Positions 47,535 to 56,841 of a stretch of DNA of 64,000 nt are shown here, piece by piece; positions within the stretch are counted from its first letter, which is position 1; the number at the start of each line of letters is the position of its first letter. Below the pieces are notes generated by a model. The model was given only the letters and a program-made list of their open reading frames with translations, had not been told where the DNA came from and made no database searches. Origin of the DNA: Faecalibacterium sp. I3-3-89 (lineage in GTDB: Bacteria; Bacillota; Clostridia; Oscillospirales; Ruminococcaceae). The position numbers were made by a program, and so were the translations under genes. The stretch is taken from contig NZ_CP094468.1 in NCBI RefSeq assembly GCF_023347275.1, positions 2,356,001 to 2,420,000 of the forward strand. The letters are read 5' to 3'.

Positions 47535-48204
47535 ATGTCCGGAATTTCAAGCCCACTTTGCTCTTCTTTCCGTTGCCGCCCAGCCACCAGAGCAGGAAGG
47601 CATACAGAAGGTCTGTCCCAAGGATGATGGCGAACCATGTCAGCGTCTCCGGGATGGTCTGGTCATACACCCGCATAAAGGGATAGGGGCCGTCAATGGT
47701 CCCTGTAATATTCCCGTGCAGATCATACAGACCGTATAGGACGGTCGGGACCAGCGCCCACCAGACCTGTCCCAGCGGCAGGCGGGGCAGACGCTCGAAG
47801 AGCACCAGCGACAGGATGGCCAGCACCGGGTTGAGGAAGTGATGGTAGAGCATCGAGTCGGTGAAGAGCATGATGTACCAGCCATTGCCGTCCTCGTACA
47901 TGGGGGCCAGAATGATGACCACCGTCAGGAAGGTCATGGCAAGGCAGCTGGTGGAGATGAATTTGAGCCGCTTGAGCCAGAGGGGCAGTTCCCGCCCGGT
48001 GAAGACGCAGCCCAGCTGCCACAACCCCACCAGCAGGCAGACCGCGCCGTTGAAAATGTTGGACAGCTCGGTGTACATGGTGAACATGATGGTGCCTCCC
48101 AGCGCCCAACTCATGGGGAGGGCAATGGTCTCGAAGTACACGATGAGGAAATTCAGGGCTGCCGAAGCCAGCTTTCGCCCGACGATGAGGATGTTTTTCA
48201 GCAT
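47533..48204 (-). CDS. Pr6Pr-like six-helix membrane protein
   Basis: 223 residues with about six membrane helices. The pattern fits the Pr6Pr (FAR-17a/AIG1-like) family: FTMYTELSNIFNG in helix 2, an RLKFISTSCLAMTF turn, LAPMYEDGNGW, MLYHHFLNPVLAILSL with the paired His, and VWWALVPTVLYGLYDL. The His/Asn in the membrane suggest an enzyme or cofactor site; function unproven. Monocistronic. Confidence 0.7.
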   Translation of the reverse strand: MLKNILIVGRKLASAALNFLIVYFETIALPMSWALGGTIMFTMYTELSNIFNGAVCLLVGLWQLGCVFTGRELPLWLKRLKFISTSCLAMTFLTVVIILAPMYEDGNGWYIMLFTDSMLYHHFLNPVLAILSLVLFERLPRLPLGQVWWALVPTVLYGLYDLHGNITGTIDGPYPFMRVYDQTIPETLTWFAIILGTDLLYAFLLWWLGGNGKKSKVGLKFRT

Positions 48205-48242
48205 CTTGCGCTCTCCTACCTGTAATTATTTGCTACAATATC

Positions 48243-48278
48243 AAAGAAACGAGCGGTTTTTCCGCTCGTTTCTTTTTT
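48243..48278 (-). terminator. Terminator of rimO-pgsA
   Basis: AAAGAAACGAGCGG / CCGCTCGTTTCTTT with a five-base loop and T-rich flank on both strands. Confidence 0.85.
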
Positions 48279-48294
48279 ACACCCGGTGAGGCGC

Positions 48295-48876
48295 TTATTT
48301 TGCCGTATTGATGAAGCTGCGGTTGTCCCACAGATACTTGATGCCGGAGATCGCGGTCACAGCGGCCACGCCCCAGCACAGCACAGAGGCCACACCTGCG
48401 CACTGCTGGCCCAGCACGTTTCCGGTCAGGGAGACCGTGAAGTAGTAGAAGAGGATGGTCAGCATCTGCAGCACGGTCTTCACCTTGCCCCACATATTGG
48501 CGGCGATGACCCGGCCATCCTTGGCACCGGCGGCTACCATGCGGAGTCCGGAGACAGCGAACTCACGGGCCAGAATGATGCAGAGCACCACGGGGCTGCA
48601 TACGCCGTCCCGCATCATGTAGATGAAGGCCACTGTGGTCAGCAGCTTGTCGGCCAGCGGGTCGGCAAACTTGCCGAAATCCGTGACCATGTTCCACTTG
48701 CGGGCCAGATGGCCGTCGAGGAAATCGGTGAAGCTGGCTACGGCAAAGACAAAGCCTGCAATGAGATAGTAGCGGGGGTTGTAGCTCGGCGTGATATACT
48801 GGCCGAGAGAGACGAAGATCATGAACACCGGCACCAGCAGAATACGGGTCAGGGTGAGCTTATTGGGCAGATTCAT
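48295..48876 (-). CDS. pgsA: CDP-diacylglycerol--glycerol-3-phosphate 3-phosphatidyltransferase
   Basis: 193 residues, about five membrane helices. Starts NLPNKLTLTRILLVP and contains the CDP-alcohol phosphatidyltransferase motif DFLDGHLARKW ... FGKFADPLADK with all metal-binding Asp. Makes phosphatidylglycerol phosphate in the membrane. It follows rimO by 21 bases, a common pairing in Bacillota. Confidence 0.95.
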   Translation of the reverse strand: MNLPNKLTLTRILLVPVFMIFVSLGQYITPSYNPRYYLIAGFVFAVASFTDFLDGHLARKWNMVTDFGKFADPLADKLLTTVAFIYMMRDGVCSPVVLCIILAREFAVSGLRMVAAGAKDGRVIAANMWGKVKTVLQMLTILFYYFTVSLTGNVLGQQCAGVASVLCWGVAAVTAISGIKYLWDNRSFINTAK

Positions 48877-48897
48877 ACAGAATTATCCTCCAATCTG

Positions 48898-50223
48898 TTA
48901 TTTTACGACAGTACCATACAAATCGTAAAGGTCGCTGTCCTCCACCAGCACGTCATAGAACTCGCCGGGGTAGAGCGGCTCTTCGCTGGACACGCAGACA
49001 TTGCCGTCCACCTCGGGGGCGTCGGCGGCGGTGCGGCAGAGGTAGAGGCCGCTCTCGTCATCCACGCCGTCGCAGAGGACGCGGACGGTCTGGCCCACCT
49101 TTGCGGCCTGCTTCTGGGCCATGATGCCGGTCTGGATCTGCATCACCAGCTCGGCGCGCCTGTCCTTGACCTCCTGCTCGATCTGACCGTCCATCTTGGC
49201 GGCGACGGTGTTCTCCTCGGCGGAGTAGGCAAAGCAGCCCAGACGGTCGAACTGCACCTCTTTCACAAAGCTGCACAAGTCCTCGAACTGCTCCTCTGTC
49301 TCGCCGGGGAAGCCCGCGATGAGGGTCGTGCGGAGGGTGATGTCCGGGATCTCACGGCGCAGCTTGCCGATGACCTCCAGCAGCTCGGCGCGGGTAGAGC
49401 GGCGGTTCATGTTCTTGAGGATGGTGTCGTTGCAGTGCTGGATGGGCAGGTCGAGGTAGGGCAGGACCTTCTCGTTCCGCTTCATGGCAGCGATGAACTC
49501 GTCGGTGATGCGCTCAGGGTAGGCGTACATAATGCGGATCCACTGGATGCCGTCGATCCGGTTCAGCTTGTCCAGCAGCTCACAGATGCTGCCCGGCTTG
49601 CCCCAGTCCTCGCCGTAGGCGGTGGGGTCCTGTGCCACGATGATAAGCTCCTTGACGCCCTCACCGGCCAGCCAGCGGGCCTCTGCCACACAGTCGGCCA
49701 TCTCACGGCTGCGCAGCGGGCCGCGGATGCCGGGGATGGCGCAGTAGTGGCAGCGGTTGTTGCAGCCCTCGGCGATCTTTAAGTACGCATAGTGGGCGGG
49801 CGTGCCGATGACGCGCTTGCCGCCCAGCGGGAAGTCCTTTTTGAGGCCGTAGCTCTCCAGATGCTCTTCGCCGCTGAACAGGCGGGCCACGATGGAGTCG
49901 ATGGCCTTATTAGAGGCGCAGCCGACCACGGCGTCCACCTCGGGGATCTCCTCCTCGATTTGGCTCCGGTAGCGCTCGGCCAGACAGCCGGTGACGACCA
50001 CCTTCAGGTTCGGGTTCACCTGCTTGTAGGAGCAGGCCTCGAGGATATTTTCAATGGCCTCAGTCTTGGCACTCTCGATGAATCCGCAGGTGTTGACGAG
50101 GATGACGTCCGCCTCGCCGAGGTCGGCCACCGTCTCGTGGCCCGCAGACAACAGGATGTGGACCATGACGTCCAGATCGACCTGATTTTTCGGGCATCCA
50201 AGGGAAATACACGCAATTTTCAT
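48898..50223 (-). CDS. rimO: Ribosomal protein S12 methylthiotransferase RimO
   Basis: 441 residues from MKIACISLGCPKNQVD at 50223; the frame extends upstream only into repeat DNA. The UPF0004 domain binds one 4Fe-4S (CPKNQ, CGFIESAK, GCLAERY). The radical SAM domain has CNNRCHYCAIP. A C-terminal TRAM domain covers about 375-441. RimO adds a methylthio group to an Asp of S12. It heads rimO-pgsA, with the 600-bp repeat block upstream. Confidence 0.95.
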   Translation of the reverse strand: MKIACISLGCPKNQVDLDVMVHILLSAGHETVADLGEADVILVNTCGFIESAKTEAIENILEACSYKQVNPNLKVVVTGCLAERYRSQIEEEIPEVDAVVGCASNKAIDSIVARLFSGEEHLESYGLKKDFPLGGKRVIGTPAHYAYLKIAEGCNNRCHYCAIPGIRGPLRSREMADCVAEARWLAGEGVKELIIVAQDPTAYGEDWGKPGSICELLDKLNRIDGIQWIRIMYAYPERITDEFIAAMKRNEKVLPYLDLPIQHCNDTILKNMNRRSTRAELLEVIGKLRREIPDITLRTTLIAGFPGETEEQFEDLCSFVKEVQFDRLGCFAYSAEENTVAAKMDGQIEQEVKDRRAELVMQIQTGIMAQKQAAKVGQTVRVLCDGVDDESGLYLCRTAADAPEVDGNVCVSSEEPLYPGEFYDVLVEDSDLYDLYGTVVK

Positions 50224-50329
50224 TCGGATAATACTCTCTTTCTCTCTTGAGGGTCTGTTATAACGACTTGATGTGGGGTTGTTTTTTAGCTGGCTTGCGC
50301 GCTGGTGGCGCGGGGGATGTTTTTTCTTT
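50224..50329. other. Upstream region of rimO adjoining the repeat block
   Basis: About 100 bases with a GCGCGCTGGTGGCGC-like imperfect hairpin near 50298-50313. No gene seen. The promoter of rimO was not recognised. Confidence 0.4.
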
Positions 50330-50518
50330 TGGTTAAGCGGTTTGCGCTCCGCGCGGGCCAGAGGCAGGGAGGGGTGTTTCGACTCCCCCCTCCCTACCTC
50401 TGGACTCCACTCTCCCCGCAACGAGTTAAGGGCTGCTCGCCCTTAACAATTCCAATGTGGAAGTCGAAACGGAAAAAAGCTAGCCGCTGCGCTTAACGCT
50501 TTTTTCTCGTTTCTCCCA
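50330..50518 (-). repeat. Multi-hairpin repeat, copy A3 (inverted, diverged)
   Basis: Read on the reverse strand it follows the order of A1/A2: H1 GAAAAAAGC/GCTTTTTTC (50471-50508), H2 GTTAAGGGC-GAGCA-GCCCTTAAC (50425-50447), H3 an extended stem CCAGAGG/CCTCTGG still looping around TCGAAA (50358-50403), and CCAAAAGAAAAAAC near 50326-50339 in place of H4. Stem bases differ from A1/A2 on both arms together. Confidence 0.75.
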
Positions 50519-50600
50519 TTTGCTGCTTCGCAGCAGACTTTACGCCCTTGCAGAACGTGAAGTCCTGCGAAAGCGTAACACCATCGGCGGAGCCGTAAAC

Positions 50601-50760
50601 CGGAGAAGTACAAAAAATGCGTTTAGCGAAGCGGCTAGCATTTTTGTGCTTCGACAACTCCTTTGGGGTCTGAAAGGGGCGAGCAGCCCCTTTCTCGTGG
50701 ATCCAGCGCGTCGAAATCGCTGGTGCTTTTCTGGTTCTCTTTTGGCACGCAAAAGAGAAC
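50601..50760 (+). repeat. Multi-hairpin repeat, copy A2
   Basis: Same order as A1 (28997): H1 CAAAAAATGC/GCATTTTTGTG (50611-50650), H2 GAAAGGGGC-GAGCA-GCCCCTTTC (50672-50694), H3 CCAGCG/CGCTGG (50703-50723), H4 GTTCTCTTTTG/CAAAAGAGAAC (50734-50760). Identical to A1 for nearly all of 50660-50740. Confidence 0.85.
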
Positions 50761-50822
50761 ATTAGCCTTAATGAAAGAGCGATTTGACCCGCGCACAGGC
50801 GCGCACGCCTGCTTAAAAAGAA

Positions 50823-51335
50823 CTAATCGTCCCCCTCTGCTCTCTTTATCGCCTCTTTGATGACCGGATACGCAAACCCCCGCCGGGCCAGCGCAGCCAC
50901 AACAAGGTCTTTCCGCCCTGCGGCCAGCTTGCCGCGATACCGCCCCTCCACGAGGGCGGCGGCAGCTTCCAGCTCCGGGTCTTCGCCCGCTTCATCCGGG
51001 GCATAGACCTCTTCCAGCGCAGCAGAGATCTGCTGCGCGTCCAGCCCCTTCTGCCGCAGGTTCTGTGCGGCGGCGCGGCGGCTCTTGCGGGCGGCCAGCA
51101 GGCCGTGGGCGCGGGTCAGGGCATAGCGCTCGTCGTCCACATACTGCCGCTCCACCATCTCGGCCACCACAGCGGCGGCGGTGGGCTGGGTGAAGCGCCG
51201 CCCCAGCCGCTCATAGAGCTGGCCGGACGAAAGCTCCTGCCCGGCCAGAAGCTCCATCGCACGGGCGCGGGCCTTGGCGGCGTCGGTGGATTTTTCCTCC
51301 TCGGCCAGCGGACGGCCCCTTCTCGAAAAAGCCAT
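50823..51335 (-). CDS. recX: Regulatory protein RecX
   Basis: 170 residues, three-helix repeats: ARARAMELLAGQELSSGQLYERL, YVDDERYALTRAHGLLAARK and LRQKGLDAQQISAALEEVY. RecX caps and inhibits RecA filaments. Its ATG immediately follows the recA stop (TAA-ATG), so it is translated by coupling. Confidence 0.92.
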   Translation of the reverse strand: MAFSRRGRPLAEEEKSTDAAKARARAMELLAGQELSSGQLYERLGRRFTQPTAAAVVAEMVERQYVDDERYALTRAHGLLAARKSRRAAAQNLRQKGLDAQQISAALEEVYAPDEAGEDPELEAAAALVEGRYRGKLAAGRKDLVVAALARRGFAYPVIKEAIKRAEGDD

Positions 51336-52520
51336 TTAGTCTTCCACCATGATGTCCAGCTCGCTCTCGCTGCTGCGGGCCGGTGCCTTGACGACCGGCT
51401 CCTTGGAGGCGGAAGCGGTCTCGCCGCCCTCCTCCTTGTCCACCGCAGCGGCAGCCTTGCCCACCGGACGGCGGGTGGCGTAGAGCTTATCCGCGTTGGC
51501 GCGGATCTGGCCCTCGATGTCGTTGGCGATCTCGGGGTTGTCCTTGAGGAACTGCTTGGCGTTGTCGCGGCCCTGACCCAGACGGATGTCGCCGTAGTTG
51601 AACCACGCGCCGCTCTTCTGGACGATGCCCAGCTTGACGCCCACATCCAACAGCTCGCTCATTTTGGAGATGCCCTCGCCGAACATGATGTCGAACTCGG
51701 CCTCACGGAACGGAGGCGCCACCTTGTTCTTGACGATCTTGGCGCGGGTATGGTTGCCGATAAACTGGCCGGAAGAGTCCTTCAGGCCCTCGACGCGGCG
51801 GATGTCGATGCGGACAGAGGAATAATACTTCAGTGCGCGGCCGCCGGTAGTGACTTCGGGGTTGCCGTAGACGATGCCCACCTTCTCACGCAGCTGGTTG
51901 ATGAAGACGCAGACGGTGTTGGTCTTGCCGATGACGCTGGTGAGCTTGCGCATGGCCTGACTCATCAGACGTGCCTGCAGGCCGACATGGCTGTCGCCCA
52001 TCTCGCCCTCGATCTCGGCGCGGGGCACCATAGCGGCCACAGAGTCCACAACGATGGCGTCGATGGCACCGGAACGCACCAGCGCCTCGCAGATCTCCAT
52101 CGCCTGCTCGCCGGTGTCGGGCTGGCTGACCAGCAGCTCGTCGATGTTGACGCCCAGCGCTGAGGCATAGGCCGGGTCAAGGGCGTGCTCGACGTCGATG
52201 AAGGCCACCTCGCCGCCCTTCTTCTGGGCCTCGGCGAGGATGTGGAGGGCCAGTGTGGTCTTACCGCTGGATTCCGGTCCGAACACTTCGATGATACGAC
52301 CGCGGGGCACACCGCCCACGCCCAGCGCGAGGTCGAGGCCGAGGCTGCCGGTAGAGATGGCGTCCACCTGCATGGCGGTGTTGTCGCCCAGCTTCATGAT
52401 CGCGCCCTTACCAAACTGCTTTTCGATCTGGGCCAGCGCCGTTGCCAGCGCATCCTTCTTTGCGCCCGGCTCCGTCTTCTGGGTGGCGGGGGCGACATTG
52501 TTGTTCTGATTTTTTGCCAT
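51336..52520 (-). CDS. recA: Recombinase RecA
   Basis: 394 residues. Walker [35 protein letters not shown] (L1/L2 region), and MKLGDN opening. The C-terminal tail after about residue 350 is longer than usual, Ala/Glu/Lys-rich, ending in ELDIMVED. RecA drives strand exchange and triggers self-cleavage of LexA and S24 repressors, possibly including the one at 815. No clear LexA box was recognised upstream by eye. Confidence 0.97.
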   Translation of the reverse strand: MAKNQNNNVAPATQKTEPGAKKDALATALAQIEKQFGKGAIMKLGDNTAMQVDAISTGSLGLDLALGVGGVPRGRIIEVFGPESSGKTTLALHILAEAQKKGGEVAFIDVEHALDPAYASALGVNIDELLVSQPDTGEQAMEICEALVRSGAIDAIVVDSVAAMVPRAEIEGEMGDSHVGLQARLMSQAMRKLTSVIGKTNTVCVFINQLREKVGIVYGNPEVTTGGRALKYYSSVRIDIRRVEGLKDSSGQFIGNHTRAKIVKNKVAPPFREAEFDIMFGEGISKMSELLDVGVKLGIVQKSGAWFNYGDIRLGQGRDNAKQFLKDNPEIANDIEGQIRANADKLYATRRPVGKAAAAVDKEEGGETASASKEPVVKAPARSSESELDIMVED

Positions 52521-52649
52521 AGCGTGCTGCTCCTTTATCGCTTTACCTGCAGGGTGCAGGCTGTGCTGTACCGATTCTTTCCTCTATAGTATATCACAGA
52601 TTTCAGATATGACAACAGATAGTTGTAGATATTTTTTATTTTCTCACGC

Positions 52650-53585
52650 TTATTTTGCTCTGCGGGCCATTACGCAGCGGTCGTTTCCGCCAAAATCCTT
52701 CCGGCAGGTGATGTCCACCCAGCCGTTTGCTTCCAGCAGGGCCTCCACAGCCTCCCTCTGCTGCCAGCCGATCTCCAGCGCCAGCGCACCGCCGGGGCGG
52801 AGGGCCTTCTGGTAGTGTTCCGCAATGGCCCTGTAAAATACGAGTCCGTCGTCCCCGGCCTCCAGCGCCATGGCAGGCTCTTTCGCCACCTCAGGCTGCA
52901 GCTCCCGCATCTCCTGCGCCGTCAGGTAGGGCGGATTGGAGACGATGAGGTCCAGCTGCCCGTCGGGCAGGGTCTGCCAGTAGGTGAAGAGGTCGCCTTC
53001 CACCGGCTCCGCAGCGCGGGCAGTCCGGAAGCCCCAGTCAAAGACCGGGGCCTCAAAGGGCGAAGCATCCAGCACATTTTCGGTGCTGCCGCCCTGCCCC
53101 TTCAGGGCCAGACGGGTGTTCTTTTCGAGGTAGGCATAGGCCTCCGGGCTTTTTTCCACGCAGGTAACGACCGCCGCCGGGCAGAGCCGCTTGACGCCGA
53201 GGCCAAGACAGCCTGTTCCGGCGCAAAGGTCCAGCACACGCGGCGTTTCCACACCTGCCAGCATCCCGGCAGCAGCTTCGGCCACCACCTCGGTGTCGGC
53301 GCGGGGGCAGAGCACCCCCGGCCCCACGGCCAGCTCAAAGTCGAGGAAGGGCCAGCTGCCGCAGAGGTACTGCAAAGGCTCCCGGGCTGCGCGGCGGAGG
53401 GTCAGCGCCTCCAGTCTGGCCGCTTCGTCGGCGTCCAGCGGGCGGTCTGTGAGCCGGGCATCGCGGCCTGTGGCCAGCCGGAACAGCTCCCGGGCGTCGA
53501 AGTCCGCATCGGGACAGCCTGCCGCCGTCAAACGCTCTTCCACTTCCCGGACGGCGGCCCGGGGCAGCATCCCTTCGCTCACCAT
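52650..53585 (-). CDS. prmC: Release factor glutamine methyltransferase PrmC
   Basis: 311 residues. N-terminal helical domain ends in REPLQYLCGSWPFLDFEL; SAM site VLDLCAGTGCLGLGV; catalytic NPPY in LIVSNPPYLTAQE. Methylates the GGQ glutamine of RF1/RF2. Residues 150-200 hold an insertion relative to short homologues. The ATG overlaps the upstream stop (ATGGTGA), with GGAGG upstream. Confidence 0.92.
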   Translation of the reverse strand: MVSEGMLPRAAVREVEERLTAAGCPDADFDARELFRLATGRDARLTDRPLDADEAARLEALTLRRAAREPLQYLCGSWPFLDFELAVGPGVLCPRADTEVVAEAAAGMLAGVETPRVLDLCAGTGCLGLGVKRLCPAAVVTCVEKSPEAYAYLEKNTRLALKGQGGSTENVLDASPFEAPVFDWGFRTARAAEPVEGDLFTYWQTLPDGQLDLIVSNPPYLTAQEMRELQPEVAKEPAMALEAGDDGLVFYRAIAEHYQKALRPGGALALEIGWQQREAVEALLEANGWVDITCRKDFGGNDRCVMARRAK

Positions 53586-54529
53586 GTTCCGTCCTCCGGC
53601 TTTTCGGGCAAAACGGGCGTCACGGCTGCAATGGCCACCTCGATCATGCTGTCGTCGGGTTCAAAGACGGTCAGCCGCTGCACCCAGAGACCGGGCTGGC
53701 GGATGATGCGGGTCGCAAGGTTATCCGAGCGGCCGCACCATTTCAGCAGCTCGTAGCTGATGCCCATGACCACGGGCAGAAGCAGCAGCTTGAAGACCAC
53801 ACGGAGGCTGGTGCTGCTCCACGGCAGGACACTGTAGAGAAAGACGCTGACGATGACCACCAGAATGAGGAAGCTGGTTCCGCAGCGGGGGTGGAAGCGG
53901 GTATACTTGCGGACATTCTCCACGGTCAGCTCGTCGCCGGCCTCGTAGCAGGCGATGGTCTTGTGCTCGGCACCGTGGTATTCGAAGACGCGGTGGATCT
54001 CCTTCATCTTGGAGATGGCCACCATGTAGGTCAGAAAGATGGCGACCTTGAGCAACGCTTCGAGGATGACCTTCGGCCAGCGGGTCAGGACGACCACCTT
54101 GCCGAGACCGCCCACCAGCACCGTGGGCAGAACGGTGAAGAGCAGGATGGCGAACAGACCGCCCACAAGGGCCGCACCGGCCATCAGGATGTCTTCGGCC
54201 TTTTTGCCCAGATGCTCGCCCACCCATTTTTCGAAGGCGGACTCTTCCTCTTCGGCGTCGTACTCGTCGCCCATGCTCACCTGTGCGGAGTACATCATGT
54301 ATCGGTAGCCGGTAATGAGGCTCTCGATCATCGAGATGGCCCCCCGCACGATGGGGATCTTTGCCCAGATGCCGTGTTTGGGGGTATCCTCGATCTTGGT
54401 CTCAATGGTGCCGTCCGGCTTGCGCACGGCGCAGCAGATCTGCTTCGGGCCGCGCATCATGATGCCCTCCATCAGGGCCTGACCGCCTACGCTGGTCTTA
54501 AAGCATTCCTTCTTGGGTTCGTGATTCAT
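53579..54529 (-). CDS. DUF1385 membrane protein
   Basis: 316 residues from MNHEPKKEC at 54529 (AGGAG upstream). Family features: SVGGQALMEGIMMRGPKQICCAVR at the start, FEYHGAEHKTIACYEAGDELTVENVRKYTRFHPRCGTSFL in two parts, and four to five membrane helices. In many Bacillota this gene precedes prmC and prfA; here prmC follows directly. Function unknown, sometimes annotated as a metal-dependent enzyme because of the conserved His/Cys. Confidence 0.9.
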   Translation of the reverse strand: MNHEPKKECFKTSVGGQALMEGIMMRGPKQICCAVRKPDGTIETKIEDTPKHGIWAKIPIVRGAISMIESLITGYRYMMYSAQVSMGDEYDAEEEESAFEKWVGEHLGKKAEDILMAGAALVGGLFAILLFTVLPTVLVGGLGKVVVLTRWPKVILEALLKVAIFLTYMVAISKMKEIHRVFEYHGAEHKTIACYEAGDELTVENVRKYTRFHPRCGTSFLILVVIVSVFLYSVLPWSSTSLRVVFKLLLLPVVMGISYELLKWCGRSDNLATRIIRQPGLWVQRLTVFEPDDSMIEVAIAAVTPVLPEKPEDGTW

Positions 54530-54590
54530 AAAATGGATTTCTCCTGTCCGTTTTTTAGCCTCTATCTTACCACATAAATGTGACAAAATC

Positions 54591-56012
54591 TTACTTTTTG
54601 TAGAGCGGCAGGCCCAGCGTCACCACAGTGCCCCGGCCCAGCGTGCTCTTGATGTCCATCGTGCCGTCGAGGGCGGTCATGATGGAGTCCACCAGTGCCA
54701 GACCGATGCCGCTGCCCCGCACCGAGTTGCTGCCCTTGTAGAACTTGGTCTTGACGTTTTCCAGATCTTCCGGCGGGATGCCCCGGCCCTGATCGAGGAT
54801 CTCCACGAAGGCCTTGTACTCCCCGGCCCAGAGCTTGACGGTGATCCGTCCGCCGGGGGCAGAATATTTGATGGCATTGTCCATGATGTTGATGAACACC
54901 TGCCGCAGTCGGTCGGGGTCGGCGTAGACCGGGATCATCTCCTCCGGCTCATTGTACACCAGCACAAGCCCCTCCCGCTGGATGCGGGCCTCGCAGAAGA
55001 GCACCGCGTCGGTCAGCTCCGCCACGAGGTCGAGGGGGCGGCAGGTCATCTTGAGGCGTCCGTTCTGCAAGCGGCTGAAATCCAGCAGCTCTTCCACCAT
55101 GTTGTAGAGGCGGGCCGTCTCGTTGTTGATGATCTCGAGGCCCTTGCGGTAGTTCTCGTCCGAGGGGTCGTCCAGCGTGCGCAGGGTCTCCACCCAGCCC
55201 CGGATGGAGGTGAGCGGGGTGCGCAGCTCGTGGGAGACAGAGCTGATGAACTCGTTCTTCATCTTTTCTGTCTCCTCGAGACCCTCAGCCATCCGGTTGA
55301 TGGTGCCCCGCAGACGGTCTACCTCGTCCCGCTCGTCGCCGGTGACGGGCAGACGGACGTCCAGCTCGCCCCGGGCGATGCTGGCGGCAGTGCGCTCCAC
55401 CTGCCCCAGCGGCACCACGATGCTCCGCACAAAATAGAGGCCCGACATGATGGTAAAGGCCAGCACCGCCGTGCCCATGATGAGGGCCACCACCGCCGTC
55501 CGCTTGAGCTGCTGCCCCACCAGCGTCAGGCTGGTGACGAGGCGCATCGCGGCCACATCCTCGGCGGCATAGGGCACGAGGCAGCAGGCCGCCATGACCA
55601 TCTCGCCGCTCTGGGTGCGGTAGATGGCGACGCCCTGCCCGTCCATGGCCTCCTGCGCCTGTTCAAAGTCGGTGCTGGTCACGATGCCCTCCGCGTCGGT
55701 GCCGCTGGACGAGGCGATCACGCCGCCGTAGCTGTCCAGCAGCATGAACTCGTATTTGTCCTTGTCGGAGAACTGCTCCACCATCCGGCGCAGCGCCACG
55801 CTGCGGCTGGCGGCGGTCTTCTGGCTCGTCTCGCCGGTGTACATCTTGAGCTGGCCGGTGATGGACGAAAAGCGGCGGTACATGGTCTGCTGGACGCCGT
55901 TGTAGTAGCTGCGGGTGGTGCTGTAGAGGAACATGACCTCCACCAGCAGCACCAGCAGCACCGTAATGAGCAGACTGCCCTGCAGCCATCTCCGGGTAAT
56001 GCCGCTTCGCAT
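54591..56012 (-). CDS. Sensor histidine kinase
   Basis: 473 residues from MRSGITRRW at 56012 (AAAGGGAG upstream). Membrane helices near 10-30 and 155-180 enclose an extracytoplasmic sensor of about 120 residues. HAMP follows, then HisKA with phospho-His in SSVSHELRTPLTSIRGW near 259. The ATPase part has NIMDNAIKYS (N box), DQGRGIPPED (G1) and GSGIGLALVDSIM (G2). PhoR/WalK-type architecture without PAS. Encoded 22 bases after its response regulator. Signal unknown. Confidence 0.93.
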   Translation of the reverse strand: MRSGITRRWLQGSLLITVLLVLLVEVMFLYSTTRSYYNGVQQTMYRRFSSITGQLKMYTGETSQKTAASRSVALRRMVEQFSDKDKYEFMLLDSYGGVIASSSGTDAEGIVTSTDFEQAQEAMDGQGVAIYRTQSGEMVMAACCLVPYAAEDVAAMRLVTSLTLVGQQLKRTAVVALIMGTAVLAFTIMSGLYFVRSIVVPLGQVERTAASIARGELDVRLPVTGDERDEVDRLRGTINRMAEGLEETEKMKNEFISSVSHELRTPLTSIRGWVETLRTLDDPSDENYRKGLEIINNETARLYNMVEELLDFSRLQNGRLKMTCRPLDLVAELTDAVLFCEARIQREGLVLVYNEPEEMIPVYADPDRLRQVFINIMDNAIKYSAPGGRITVKLWAGEYKAFVEILDQGRGIPPEDLENVKTKFYKGSNSVRGSGIGLALVDSIMTALDGTMDIKSTLGRGTVVTLGLPLYKK

Positions 56013-56034
56013 GGCCTTTTCTCCCTTTCCGTCC

Positions 56035-56736
56035 TTACTCCTCCCACCGATACCCATATCCCCACACCGTGAGGATATGGGCCGGGTGGCTGGGTTCATC
56101 CTCCACCTTCATCCGCAGGCGGCGGATGTTCACGTCCACGATCTTGACATCACCGAAGTAGTTCTCGCCCCAGACCCCTTTCAGGATGCGCTCCCGCACC
56201 AGCGCAACGCCGGGGTTGCGGAAGAACAGCTCCATGATCTGGAACTCCACCTGCGTCAGCTCGATGGGCTTGCCCGCCTTGAGCAGGACGCGGCGGTTCT
56301 CGTCCAGCACAAAGCTGCCGCTTACCAGCGAGACCGGAGCCTGCTCCCCCGCCGCCGTGCTGGCCGAACGGCCTACGCGGCGGCAGAGGGCCTCCACCCG
56401 GGCCAGCAGCTCGCTGACGCTGAAGGGCTTGGTCATATAGTCGTCGGCGCCGATGGACAGGCCGCGGATCTTGTCCTGCTCCTGCCCCTTGGCGCTCAGG
56501 ATGATGATGCCGATCTTCTGGTCGGTGCGGCGGATGGTCTCGCAGAGCGAGAAGCCGTTCATGCCCGGCAGCATCACGTCCAGAATGGCCGCATCGCAGC
56601 CCGGGCGCTGCTCCAACAGCGGCAGAGCCGCTTCGGCGCTGTCCGCCTCCACAGCCTCCATCCCGGCCAGACGCAGGTTCAGCGCGATCATCTCCCGGAT
56701 GCTGGCTTCATCCTCTACTACCAGAACCTTGACCAT
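56035..56736 (-). CDS. OmpR/PhoB-family response regulator
   Basis: 233 residues. Receiver domain 1-120 with acidic pair VVEDEAS, phospho-Asp in AAILDVMLPGMNG (near 53), and Lys in LSAKGQEQD. Winged-helix DNA-binding domain 135-230 ends HILTVWGYGYRWEE. Partner of the kinase downstream. The lipoprotein gene 105 bases upstream may be a functional companion. Confidence 0.94.
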   Translation of the reverse strand: MVKVLVVEDEASIREMIALNLRLAGMEAVEADSAEAALPLLEQRPGCDAAILDVMLPGMNGFSLCETIRRTDQKIGIIILSAKGQEQDKIRGLSIGADDYMTKPFSVSELLARVEALCRRVGRSASTAAGEQAPVSLVSGSFVLDENRRVLLKAGKPIELTQVEFQIMELFFRNPGVALVRERILKGVWGENYFGDVKIVDVNIRRLRMKVEDEPSHPAHILTVWGYGYRWEE

Positions 56737-56841
56737 TTATCGTTCCTCCGTTTCTCGCCTGCTTGCCCTGTGCGCAAGGCCCGGCATTTTACGAAAAATC
56801 ATTTTTACTCCGTCAGCTTAGAACTGCCCGGCCTGAGAGGG

